64,000 nt of DNA from the NCBI GenBank assembly GCA_958295665.1, contig OY282558.1, forward strand, positions 28,417,045 to 28,481,044, in the 5' to 3' direction. Below are positions 25,302 to 36,071 of this stretch, piece after piece. The stretch is from Tipula vernalis. Lineage: Eukaryota; Arthropoda; Insecta; Diptera; Tipulidae. The stretch's first letter is position 1. The number at the start of each line of letters is the position of its first letter. Both the position numbers and the translations under genes were made by a program. The notes beneath the pieces were generated by a model. It ran no database searches and was not told the origin of the DNA. It saw only the letters and a program-made list of their open reading frames with translations.

Positions 25302-26606
25302 TTATATGCTTCGACAAATCCTTTCAAGGGGATTATCATTCGTAGCATTAGATGATTGCTGTACAATTTGTGAATAAGTTTTCCGCTCTGTACCAATACC
25401 TGGTGGTTTTGGCTCCGCTTGGGTTTTAGTTGGTTTCTCTTCTCTGGTAACCCTAGGGTTTTGAGGAAACTGATGCGTTTTGTTTCTTAGTCTTTGAAGT
25501 TCTTTGGCTACTTCACAGCCTCTATAATTTGCAGGATGATGCCCTTTACAGTTTATACATCTTGCAGGGGTGTTTCTACTTTCTGTACACTCTTTCGCGT
25601 TGTGTTTTCCAGCACATTTTACGCATCTTGGCTCCCGTCTGCAATATTTTTGCGTGTGATTGAAACCTTGGCATTTTTTGCATTGAGGTATTAGCCTCGT
25701 GTTTTTCTTAAGCGGTTCTATTTTAACCCTCATGTTGAGAATTGCTTTGATGTTGAAGATGTTTTCAACTTTCTCCTTTTTGTTAAACGTAAGCATGAAG
25801 AGTGGAAGCCCCCTTTTTTTGACTTGATTGTTCTCACCTCTCTCTCGTTTTAGGATGTTTATTGCATCTTCTATTTGCAGATCTCTTGCCTTTAGGTCCT
25901 CAATTATGTCCTCCTTCGTACACGTTGGATGAAGGCCTCTGGCCATAACCTTAATTGCGCGTTCGTTTTTATCTTCGTATGTGAACCATTCTTTACCTTC
26001 CGCATTGAGCTTTGTTGCTAGAGCTCTATATGTGTCGGAATCTGGTGTATTGATTTTCCACACGTTATTGTTTAGTGACACTACTCTATATTCCTTAGCT
26101 GTCACTGATTTCATTATAGATTGTATACTTGCAAATTCTGTTATGCCGATTACATTAATTGGCGGAGGAGCCTTTTCTTTCGGTACAACCTTTTGTTGCT
26201 GTTGCTGGTGAGTTGGTTTGGTATTAGTATCACCAGTTACTAATACATTAGCTTGCGAATGATCTCCAACTTCAGGCAAGAATTCTGCTTTTCGTTTTTT
26301 GGTAGGTCTTTTCTTCCTTTTCAGTACCCAATCTGTTTCTCTCATGAGATCCTCTTCATCAGTATGGAACTCATTGTTATAACTAGTGTGAGTACTTGTT
26401 TCATTATAACAAGTTAGCGGGTTTTCAGAAATCTCCATTGGTTTGGGCTTCTTCAATTCTTCATTTTCTTTTTTCAGCTTTTCAATTTCGCTTCTTAATT
26501 GCGTTAAAAGTACCTCTACTTCACTGAGTTTTCGACAGAGTTCAGCGTTTTCGTCTTTCTGCTGATTTGCAGAGTTAGTATGATTGTTTGGTGATCTTAA
26601 CAACAT
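25302..26606 (-). CDS. LINE ORF1: gag-like nucleic-acid-binding protein (434 aa)
   Basis: The partner protein of ORF2 probably packages the element RNA. Residues about 20-55 are charged and heptad-like (VEVLLTQLRSEIEKLKKENE), suggesting a coiled coil. A basic stretch KRKKRPTKKRK lies at 96-106 and a glutamine run near 134. Residues about 170-300 fit the domain that precedes the knuckles in Jockey ORF1 proteins (PRE_C2HC type). Three zinc knuckles follow: C309-C312-H317-C322, C328-C331-H335-C340 and C350-C353-H358-C364. The frame is uninterrupted. It stays open upstream of 26606 only into flanking DNA, so the ATG at 26606 is the natural start. Confidence 0.93.
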   Translation of the reverse strand: MLLRSPNNHTNSANQQKDENAELCRKLSEVEVLLTQLRSEIEKLKKENEELKKPKPMEISENPLTCYNETSTHTSYNNEFHTDEEDLMRETDWVLKRKKRPTKKRKAEFLPEVGDHSQANVLVTGDTNTKPTHQQQQQKVVPKEKAPPPINVIGITEFASIQSIMKSVTAKEYRVVSLNNNVWKINTPDSDTYRALATKLNAEGKEWFTYEDKNERAIKVMARGLHPTCTKEDIIEDLKARDLQIEDAINILKRERGENNQVKKRGLPLFMLTFNKKEKVENIFNIKAILNMRVKIEPLKKNTRLIPQCKKCQGFNHTQKYCRREPRCVKCAGKHNAKECTESRNTPARCINCKGHHPANYRGCEVAKELQRLRNKTHQFPQNPRVTREEKPTKTQAEPKPPGIGTERKTYSQIVQQSSNATNDNPLERICRSI

Positions 26607-26725
26607 TGAACTTCTTTCGAATGGGTTCGAATTTAGATGTTGTTAAACATATTTTTATTATTATTTCGCACATAATTCATTATTATGTTTTGTAAAATTT
26701 GTACAAAAATAGATGAAATGTATTG

Positions 26726-26895
<170 letters not shown>

Positions 26896-27059
26896 ATTAT
26901 AAAATTACTTGTACATTATAAGTTATATAAAATAATCACACTATATATTCAAAAATATCCTGATTAATCCAATCAGATAATTGGACAATAAATAATAATT
27001 AAATAACTAAAAATTAAGTAAAAATAATTCATATTGTACATTTCAATTTAAAACAAAAT

Positions 27060-29832
27060 CTAGAAAAAAAAATAATACTTATACAATAATATTAAACATT
27101 TACTTAAAATAAACCCTGTAGGCAACAGTTTTATCTTAATCTGGCTATAATACTGAACAAAATTGGGCAACTGTGCATGAGCTGGATCGTAATGAATTTG
27201 CATTACAAAATGTAGTTTTTAAAAAAAATCGATTGCATCGTCAATGTTCGTTATTGTTTTTGGGAACAATAAAAGCGTATCATCAACTTTTAACCCGAAA
27301 TATGAAATGGCCTTTTTATTTGGTCCAAATGCAATTAACTGTGGTTGACACATACAAATGTCTACTATTTCAGCTTCGGGGGTCGTTAGGGTACAAAAAA
27401 CAATAAAAGTTTCTACCGAATTTAAAGTTGTACATCTTTTTTGTCTTCCTCCTTTTGAGTTAACTGGTGGTAGCAAGCTCAATAGCTTCAAGTATAACTG
27501 TATGTCATCACTCCATTCTATTAGTAAAACAATAAAACAGTAATATATTTAATACATAATTCAACATTTAAAATTATTAGGATATAAAGATATTATGATA
27601 TTTATGTATGTAAGAAGTTTACCTAATATTTTAGCGATGACTGGTTCGTTTGACTGTTTAAAGTTTTTTTTAAAGATGGCATCTATCTTGTAAGCATGTT
27701 GTCTCTTTCTCTTTGAAATTCTAAAGCATCTTGAAATTGTTGTGTTCCGCAATTACTTGAAAATCAGTAAGTATCTGCAAAATAAAAAGATTTTTAGTTT
27801 TCCGATTTAATAAAAAAAAAAAAAAAATTAATAATACTTTATTATTGGAAAATCCTCCAATATTTTTTTTATATTCAAACTTCTAAATTTAAAAGTATTT
27901 TTAAATTTTTCAAAAATCGATGGTTTTTGCGTCAATGCACAGGCACTCTTTAAAAAGGAAATATCCGCCAAATTATCAAAATCATCCGGCTCTTCTTCTG
28001 ATTCCGGGCCGTCTGGAATGCTCAACCCATCCGTCTGGTTGCGCACGTCTTTGCCGTTTTTAAGTTTGTTGGTGAATTTCCTTTTTAGGGATTGACAGTA
28101 TTTCATTCTATCATGCAACCAACCAGAATGTGATTTAGGGTCAAAAAATAAATCCTGTTTAGATGGAAAATAATAAAAAGAAATATTAAATATTAAAAAC
28201 ATAATAAACATACGAATAAATAAAAAAACCACCATATGAAAATATGTGACTAATATAATAATATTTTCTTAATCTTACCCATTCGTTCTCAGATTTTAAA
28301 TTTTTGTACGATGATAATAATTGAATATGAATTATGAATTCAGCCGACGTAGGATAATACCCACATGTCAATATCATGTGCTGGCACACCAGCCGATTAA
28401 ATGAATTTCTCTCTTTGGTAGAAAGAAGGATGTTTTCTTTATAGAAATTTGAAATGTATTCCCCTTGGTTTTGTCCCCTAATATATGATTCCAATTTCTA
28501 AAATGAAAAATTACAGTGTTAATCATTATTTAAAAAAAACACAATCAAAGAATTTTTATTGTTTATTTACCTCTGCTGTAAGTCGACGAAGAGGTTCTCT
28601 CGAAGTGTTATGGCCTAGGGGTCCGCAAACTCTGATTTGTCCGAATTGGTACATGATAATAGTATAGATGGTGCGGTCGAGCTTCCTGCAATATTACAAA
28701 ATGAATATGTTAATAAATTTAATTTATTTACTAAACGATTATTAAATTATTATTGAACAAACCTTCGCTAAAACTTTGCGAAACACTCTCTGGTGGAATT
28801 ATTTCATTAAATGGAGAGCACCGAAACTCATTAAATGTTGATGGTATGTTTGAACCTGTAAAAGTTTGTTCAAAATAATTTTATTTAGTCGGTAAGCTAT
28901 TTACAAAATATTGTATAACAAACCTCCTATATCGGCCATATTCTGAGTTATGTGATGGCTACTTTGAATGTGTAGCTCAAAGCTCGTATCGCTTTTGTAT
29001 TGTGTTAAATACTCCAATAAAATTTCGGTCCAATGCACGTGTTATTTTTATCGTAAAAAGATATTGGTTCATTTAGCGAAAATCCAGTTTGAACTAAACT
29101 AAAAATTCGAAATAAATTTATATGAAAAATTTTATTTTTGTGATTTTACATTTACAAGAAAATACATTTCTGGAACCGTCGAATAATTACGAATAAAAAT
29201 TATATTAAAAATAATATAAAAAAACGCAATATGAGAGCGGTTCTAGAATCAATTTCTCTCAATTAAAATTAAAAATCAAGAACAAGTCAAATCAGAATAA
29301 TTAAACTATTCAGATTACACGTGATGCTTTTGGTTTTAAGGTTATATTTCACATTTATAAAAATTATGTGATAACTGTCGCAAAATCAATCATGGTTAAA
29401 TGCCAAATTTATGAATGTTGAAAAAGAAGCAAATGTAATCCTTTGATTGAATAAATTAAACACTTTACAACTTAAATACCGTTATATTATCGAAAACGCG
29501 TTGATGTGAATAGTAATCGGCATACATTTTGTATAATTATCACCATTAATTTGATAAAAATAAATTTCTCTTTAAACATTTTAATAAAATAATAATAAAT
29601 ATATTCTGCAAAGCAAAACCTTTGTACTGTAAATTGGGTTTTAATATCACTTAATATTATTTTTATGATCGAGAACGTTTAAAACCAAAAACACTAGTAA
29701 TATTTAATTAATTATCAATTTATTTGAAAACTTACCGCACAACACAAAATCATCGTAAGTAAAAATATCTCCTACCAAACTATTCACTTTTAATAATTTT
29801 GCACGATTAAGGTACACGAACTTTAATATCAT
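27060..29832 (-). pseudogene. broken eight-exon gene, SAMD3-like family
   Basis: Splice signals and phase join these minus-strand exons: 29832-29736 (ATG at the start), 29093-28924, 28855-28763, 28685-28571, 28477-28279 (an acceptor at 28497 is also possible), 28154-27838, 27774-27623 and 27517-27060. Junction phases agree throughout, and donors such as GTAAGT and GTAAGA are clear. The product would be about 515 residues. GYYPTSAEFI, FFDPKSHSGWLHDRM, KKILEDFPII, LKLLSLLPPV and HYDPAHAQLPNFVQYY resemble the poorly characterised animal proteins annotated as 'sterile alpha motif domain-containing protein 3-like'. The amino-terminal exon (MILKFVYLNRAKLLKV) is unassigned. Lesions are a 1-nt frameshift in exon 2 (about 29035), an in-frame TAG in exon 4 after EFADP, a TAA early in exon 7 and a TAA in exon 8 at about 27219. 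It lies inside the CACTA-like element and may have been cargo or an accessory gene. The exon structure is seen; the family name is from memory and less certain. Confidence 0.55.
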
Positions 29833-32800
29833 TTTTAATAACACATTAAAAACCTGTATCCACGGATGAACGCCACTTGCCTACTGAAGTTATAATTCAA
29901 TTTCAAACGTAATTTCAAAAAACGATTATAACTATCTCTTTCTTTTCCCACACATGAAGTACAAACGAGAAAGACAGAAAATGCAGAAAATAAAAAACAC
30001 CTTAATCTTAAAAGAATAAAAATTATCCTTTTTCGTTCAACATCATGTTCATTAGCTTTTTATGCAAAAAAGAATACAAATTGAAATAATGCAATTTTAT
30101 TCTAAAAAGTATGAAATATAAAATAGATTTTTGCGGTGTTTTACAGAAGTTAGGAATTTGAGAAAGAGATTGGCCGATCATTTTTTAGTTTATTTTTAAA
30201 ATATATCTATTGCAAATAAATGAGTATGTTCTACACTTCATTTCGGTTATAATATAAAATATATTTGTAAGTATCAAAATAAAGGATCACTACTGACTAC
30301 ATAAATTAAACAGTTCACCGAAGTGGAAAAAAATAATGTCGTATCGAAATTTGGAACCAGTTGTACACCTATATACTAATGCCTAAATCTTTCATGTAAA
30401 TAACCAATTTGTCTCTCGGTGCGTTGGCTTAACAGACTAATTTACATATTTTAGAAATAAAATTTAACCCTTAACGGTCGCAACTCACCTCTGACATGAC
30501 AACAGTAGTTGGTCGTTGCGGTCGTTTGACACGTGTGAGGTGACAAGACGGATCATGTCGAAATTCGTTGTCTGTGGAATGTGTGCACAATCTTCTTGTC
30601 AATTGAACATTAAAAACTAAGCAATTAACATCTCCAGTGATATAGCAGTGTCTTTTTTAATCGAGTTGCAATATTTAGGCCCAAAAAAATGAATAAAGAA
30701 AATTTTATGAATTTGAATTGGAGAAATTCATAAATAATAAAACATGTGTCTTTAGCTAGTAAAACTATTCCTTATATACCATTAAAATAAACACAGACTA
30801 CCTGGCCCATGTGCTAAAATACAAAATAAAATCTAATTAAGAAATACCTATGTAGGTATGTAAAACCAATTTTTTTTATATATGTACTGCAATAAAAATG
30901 AGATAAACAATATGTTTTTTAAGAATTCCTAATGAGTGGAAATTTTCCAATATTATTTTGTATTTAAATTTTTTTTTATAATATTTTTAATTTTTTTAGA
31001 ATAAGATTCATAGGAAATTGTTTTTTGTCAAGAACAGTGAGATTCATGTATGAAAAGCTAGCGACCGTCATGAGTTAAAATTAAATTATTCTTTCTAAAA
31101 TAAATGCAGAAAATTCAAGATTTCTACTTGAAATATCCTGTTTTGAATGTTTAAGTCACAATTATGTTTATCATTTCCCATTCTGAAGTATTTCGTAATA
31201 ATTTGAATTGCTTAGTTTCAAGTTCACCAAGCTGTGCTGCTTGGTATTAGGCAAATAAACTTTATTTAAGAATTAAGCATAACCAATTAAAATAAATGGA
31301 TTTCTGTTACGATGGAATCTTGTGTTTACGATGTTATGTACAAACGTCTACTTCCGGATTCTTCAGCTGTACATGATATATTCAATTATCCATGCACGTT
31401 TCATGATCACGACTGACAGGTTGTCGTTAGGAAACATTATACACAAGTTGATTTCCTTGTTTGGGTGGACGATTGATCGGGCAGGCTGATCTAACCTAAT
31501 CTTATGCAAAGGTGATAAAGAACAATAAATTATTTTCCGTTTGGTTGCAAATTTAGAATTGATCAGTTTTGTGAAGTTCACAAAAATAAAATAAAATAAC
31601 ATGTTAATGTTTTCATTGCCTAACTTTTAATCCATGGCTACCTAGCTACTGTTTATTTGGGTAGCCAACAGTTTACAGCTGGATGCATTGCGAATATTCG
31701 CATAGCAAGTATTCACATAGGAAAAATATTTCAGCTTGGTTTTTCGCTGGATTAATAAATTTCCTAAACAAAATAAGGGAAATTTTTATTTGTTTTCTAA
31801 ATGCAAAATTCACAATGGAGAAAGGTGTATAGGCATGACTACTTTTGATTGCGAATCGAATTGTAAATTTGCCTATGGTTTCGTAGACAAATTTATTACC
31901 GATATGTATTTTTTATATGTATACTATACAAGTGAAAAAATTTAAAACAGATTGCGATCATTCGCAAAGGCATCTCAAGTGGAAACCCACAGTTATACTG
32001 CAATTCCTTGAACCGGAAATTAAAAATTTTTCAAGAACATATTCTTGCGATTGGTTTTGTCGATTAATCGATTTTCACGTTTTTCGCGTTCAATTATTAT
32101 ATTTTACGTCAAAGAACACTACGGATTGATACCGCATGCGATGCGATTATTTCACATTTCACTTACTTCTTGTAAGTATACATGGCTCCTTATGCATATG
32201 TTCAACCAAAAGCAGTAATATGAGTATTGCAGTCGCGATTATGCAACGTTTTTCTGTCCGTGAATTTTATTTCGTATTAAACGAGCAGGGTATTATAAAA
32301 GAAATTAGAAATACTTCATCACAAGAGATTAGTAAGGGCCGTAAACAGCAGTGACGCAATGAAGGAATGAAATTCCTGAATTTTCTTATCTCTGTTTACC
32401 AATCAAATTTTCGAATGTGTACATATACTTTTGTAATTTCTTTTAAAACGTCAATCAATGATAAATTTATCAATTTATATCATATTTATATTATTAAAAA
32501 CTGCTCGCAAAGTCATCAACAAACTTTTATAAAATACAAAGACACAGTTTTTTGAACTAGTAGCTAGCGGTTCTTAATTGTTTATTACATACACACTTTT
32601 ATTTGGTAAACGTTAAGGCTCTTTACAAAATGTACTCAACGATAACCATCCTAATTCATACTTTTTTGAATAAATCTGGGTTATTAGAGCAATGTTTTAC
32701 ACTTTTTAGATTAAAATAGTCATGATCCATATTATTGTCCTTTATTGCATAAAATGTGAATAATAATTCACATCTTTTGCAATAAAGGACAATAATATGG

Positions 32801-33105
32801 ATCATGATGATTTTAATCTAAAAAGAGTAAAATATGGATCTAATAACGCAGATTTATTTTCTTGCGTAATTTCCTAGCATAGACATACAACAAAAAGGAG
32901 CTTTAACCATTTTAAATAAAATAATCTGGTTAAACTACGGCTTCTATGATGATGATATACATAGATATGATTAAGTACACGGAATATAATTCTTATAAAT
33001 TATATTCAAGGAAATAAATATATTACAGTGATGCGGTTACTTCATTTTGAAAGTTATACATTTATTTAGCAATCTTAATTTACACAAATTTGCTTATTTA
33101 ACAAA
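29833..33105. other. interior of the CACTA-like element, mostly unassigned
   Basis: I see no recognisable transposase core. On the minus strand a stretch without stops (about 30656-30489) ends at GAG before GTGAGT and could be an exon, but matches nothing I know. Plus-strand frames at 31736-32555 look like chance. GGCTACC and GGTAGCC form a small hairpin at about 31634-31664. Confidence 0.35.
32669..32858. repeat. long near-perfect inverted repeat (hairpin), 190 bp
   Basis: The arms at 32669-32760 and 32767-32858 are inverted copies with few mismatches. The shared core includes CATGATCCATATTATTGTCC and TTTTTAGATTAAAAT. The loop centre is at about 32763. No coding capacity. It lies inside the CACTA-like element and could be a nested hairpin MITE or a hairpin-RNA source. 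Confidence 0.85.
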
Positions 33106-33960
33106 CTACAACAATTTATATTTGACAATTATATAATAATGTGAATTTTCGGTATAATCAATATGTTTTTCATGAGGAATTTTGATTTTCAAAGATTTGA
33201 AATCGATAACATTACACTCTTCAGTAATCATAATTCTGTAAGAATGGCGACTACTACTAAATGAATCAGTAGATCATATTTTTGTGAGAAAATATGTGTT
33301 ATTTCTTATATTAAAAATTTCAATAATTTCTTGGAAAACAGGATAGTTATTCTTGTTAAATGAATTGCACACGAACATCCCTCTTTTATAAAAGTAATTG
33401 CATTTCATCCAAGAGGCTACTTGTATTTCAGTATTTATTGAAATTTTTAAATATTTTGCGATTTTTCCGCCTGAATCTATAAAGAATTTCAACTTTTTGG
33501 GTTTTAAAATACCATATTCATGTTCGATACCCAATATGATTTGTTGATCTGCCATAAATTGTTGATGTCTAATGGTAAGTGTTTTACAAATATTTATAAA
33601 ATTATTTATTTTGGATGATAATTTTATAAAAAAATAGTGTTTGGATTCGGATCTCAAACACGAAAAATGTGCTGACGGTCCCAATTTGGTTATAATTGTC
33701 GGATAATGAATAAGCATGTGCTGCTTCGGTGTTAATTTTAGACCATATTGTCCGGTTGAGAGAGTATTTATCTCATCAGGTACATATGACACAACACTAT
33801 CATTCGGCATAAGTGAATTATCACGTTCGACATTTCGATCCTCTGAATTTTTAATAGTTTCAAGGCAGACAATTAATGTAAAAATAACCGCAACGCTCAA
33901 CGATACTAACGTTTCTCTAGTTGCGCAGTCGCAACAAAAATGTGATTTCTCTGTCTATTT
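33106..33960 (-). pseudogene. carboxy-terminal fragment of a CACTA-like transposase
   Basis: The frame at 33274-33900 has no internal stop. It continues in the same frame through a single TGA at about 33271 to a stop at 33106. It contains LTPKQHMLIHYPTII, then SCLRSESKHYF, then NFINICKTLTIRHQQF, then a region with KCNYFYKRGMFVC and YPVFQEIIEIF, and ends near YYIIVKYKLL. This order matches the carboxy-terminal part of large uncharacterised animal proteins with an 'LKPKHHxLLHYP' signature that I associate with EnSpm/CACTA-type transposases. The upstream catalytic region is missing, and only about 300 bp separate the fragment from the right terminus. The nearest ATG is unclear. The resemblance is good, but the superfamily link is inference. 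Confidence 0.55.
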
Positions 33961-34244
33961 GTATAATTGTTTCATCATTAGCCAAACATTATTAACATTA
34001 CTAAAGTAAACAAAACATTTTACGTCTAATAAGTACAGAAACTCATAACAAATGGATAAATTTTGCTGCATTCAAAGATTAATTAAAAGAATAAAACAAA
34101 TTTTAACGAAAATAATAAATTTTATCCAAATTTATAATGAAAAACAATCTTTTAGTCGAAACAAATTTTAGGTTTCGGGAAAGAATAAATTTAATCTTAC
34201 AAATTTACCAAAGTTTATCCAAAATGATTTTATCCTTAGGGTAA

Positions 34245-34276
34245 AAATGGTTTTTATCCTATCATTTTTAACCGTG
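34245..34276 (-). repeat. right terminal inverted repeat of the CACTA-like element
   Basis: The inverted sequence starts CACGGTTAAAAA and continues with GATAGGATAAAAACCAT. It matches the left end at 21604-21635. Confidence 0.65.
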
Positions 34277-34278
34277 TG

Positions 34279-35674
34279 TAAAATGTTTTAAAATTCGGTT
34301 ATTAAACGCCCAGTTAAGAGAAAATATAAATTTAAAAAAAAAAGAAATTAAATAAAGCTATAAATTAAAATTAAATCTCTGGCTTATTTCATTTATTGTC
34401 TTATGGTTTTCGCTACAACTAAATCAAAACACCCATTCACTGTTTAGTGTTCTATATGTGTTCTTATCAGAAGTACAATTGATAGTTTTGTTGCAATAGG
34501 AATTATTCAAATTTAGTATATTTAAAATCGAACACTCCCAAATTTTTGAATTAAATACATAAAATCTAAACGTTCTCTGCATTTAACAAAAATATTACAC
34601 TCATAAATTCCGAAACTTGTTATGCAATGTACTCAAACAGTCTGCTCCAGACACGAACATTAAAACATGCCTCTTTTCTCGATTTAATTCCAAAAGTATT
34701 GCAGTATATAACTAAAATAAAAATTGAAATGTTTGATTTTAACATAAAGTCGAAAAACAATTAATGGCAAGAAAAAAAAAATTCATTTATTTTCCATTTA
34801 ATTCAAAAATTAATAAAAATATCACGAAACTCCATATAAATATCAGCATTTTTGTCTACACGTGACTTCAAATTGCGAAAAAAAGATAGCAACAAATATT
34901 ATACCCTACGAGTATGTGTTACAACTGTTTTCCCCGATAATACATGTAATTCAAATACCAAATAAGTTAGATGAAGCGCTGCAGTCAACGTTATTTTTGT
35001 TTTGAAGTAAGAATCCAAAAAAACTGAAAAAATCTTTTAAGCTCCTTAAAACATTAATTACTCCCAGCTACTGCTATGTTTATCGATTTTATACGATTGC
35101 TTAAAAATTACAGATCCTAAAGGTTTCACCTTGTTGTATATACCAAAATAATTAATTTTCTCACAGTGATTATAGCAGAATACGCGATCTGCACGTTTGA
35201 AGATAAAGCAACGATTTACTTAAAATATTTTATGTGTTTAGGTTTCTTGAATCATTTCATCACCATGATCAGCAACGTGCTCTTATTTTAAGATTTTTTT
35301 ATTTTAATTAGAATTCATATAAACTGTGTTTATTTATTATGGTTATACACTGGTATATACGGAAAACAGAAGCTTTATACAATTTTATTGGTTTTAATTG
35401 CTTCGTATGTTTTTTGCCTGATTCTTTTACAAGAAATAAAAAATATTACTGGCTTTTTGCTACATAATATACTCGTATATAAACGAGAATGTATAAACAT
35501 CTGAAAACAAAGTATTTTCAATAACATCTTAATTATATCGAATTAACTTTTAAACGAAATTCGAATTTAATGAGGTTTTATTTAAAATGGGTATCATTGT
35601 TTTTTTATTGACTTGCTTCATCGATTTAAATTAGATCTGTTGAGTCTGCATCTGCATTGTTAGATATATGTATA
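34279..35674. other. unannotated A+T-rich DNA
   Basis: Nothing recognised between the CACTA-like element and the next MITE. Confidence 0.45.
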
Positions 35675-35676
35675 TA

Positions 35677-36069
35677 CAGTGAGTCAAAGTCTAACTCATA
35701 CACTTAAACAGTAAGTATACTATATTTTTACAGAATGCCTTCTTTACCGAGCTTTTTCTGAAAATTCTTTTATGAAATTGCAGTGCCTACGCATTTGACT
35801 ATTGAATGCAAAATTAACAAATAAATACCGTTAAATAAAATGAAAACAGTATTTAATTTTATTGTAAATTTTGCATTATTGGTGACAAAAATTTAAAATC
35901 GAATGGTTTAGTCTTCGAACATAAAAATATAAAGGGATACATTCCAAAATGTATGAAAAGGGAATAAAAAAATCTTATATCATTTGATAAGGAGAAGGCT
36001 GAGAAGGGAGAGTATTCTTTAACAATATAGTAATTTTTTGTAGTGTATGAGTTTGACTTTGACCCACTG
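35677..36069. mobile_element. Tc1/mariner-type MITE, 393 bp
   Basis: The left end CAGTGAGTCAAAGTCTAACT and the inverted right end CAGTGGGTCAAAGTCAAACT are followed in both by CATACACT. TA flanks both sides (35675-35676 and 36070-36071). The interior is A+T-rich without a transposase. Confidence 0.85.
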
Positions 36070-36071
36070 TA

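Larger units (their letters stand above)
22351..26629 (-). mobile_element. Jockey-clade LINE, both ORFs open
   Basis: The element runs on the minus strand, with ORF1 (25302-26606), a 106-bp spacer, ORF2 (22517-25195), a 138-bp 3' UTR with AATAAA just before the tail, and a 28-nt poly(A) (22351-22378 as T on the plus strand). AATTTAGA occurs at both junctions (22343-22350 and 26630-26637), a candidate 8-bp target-site duplication. If that is right, only about 23 bp precede the ORF1 start codon, so the 5' UTR with its internal promoter is probably truncated. It is nested in the CACTA-like element. The lack of stops suggests a recent insertion. Confidence 0.92.

Noticed and set aside
22481..26211. 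Plus-strand frames across the LINE
   Set aside because: They are antisense shadows of ORF1 and ORF2.
27828..28235. A stand-alone 135-residue gene
   Set aside because: The first residues are intron sequence; a clear acceptor at 28155 and phase-0 junction to 28279 show it is exon 6 of the spliced relic.
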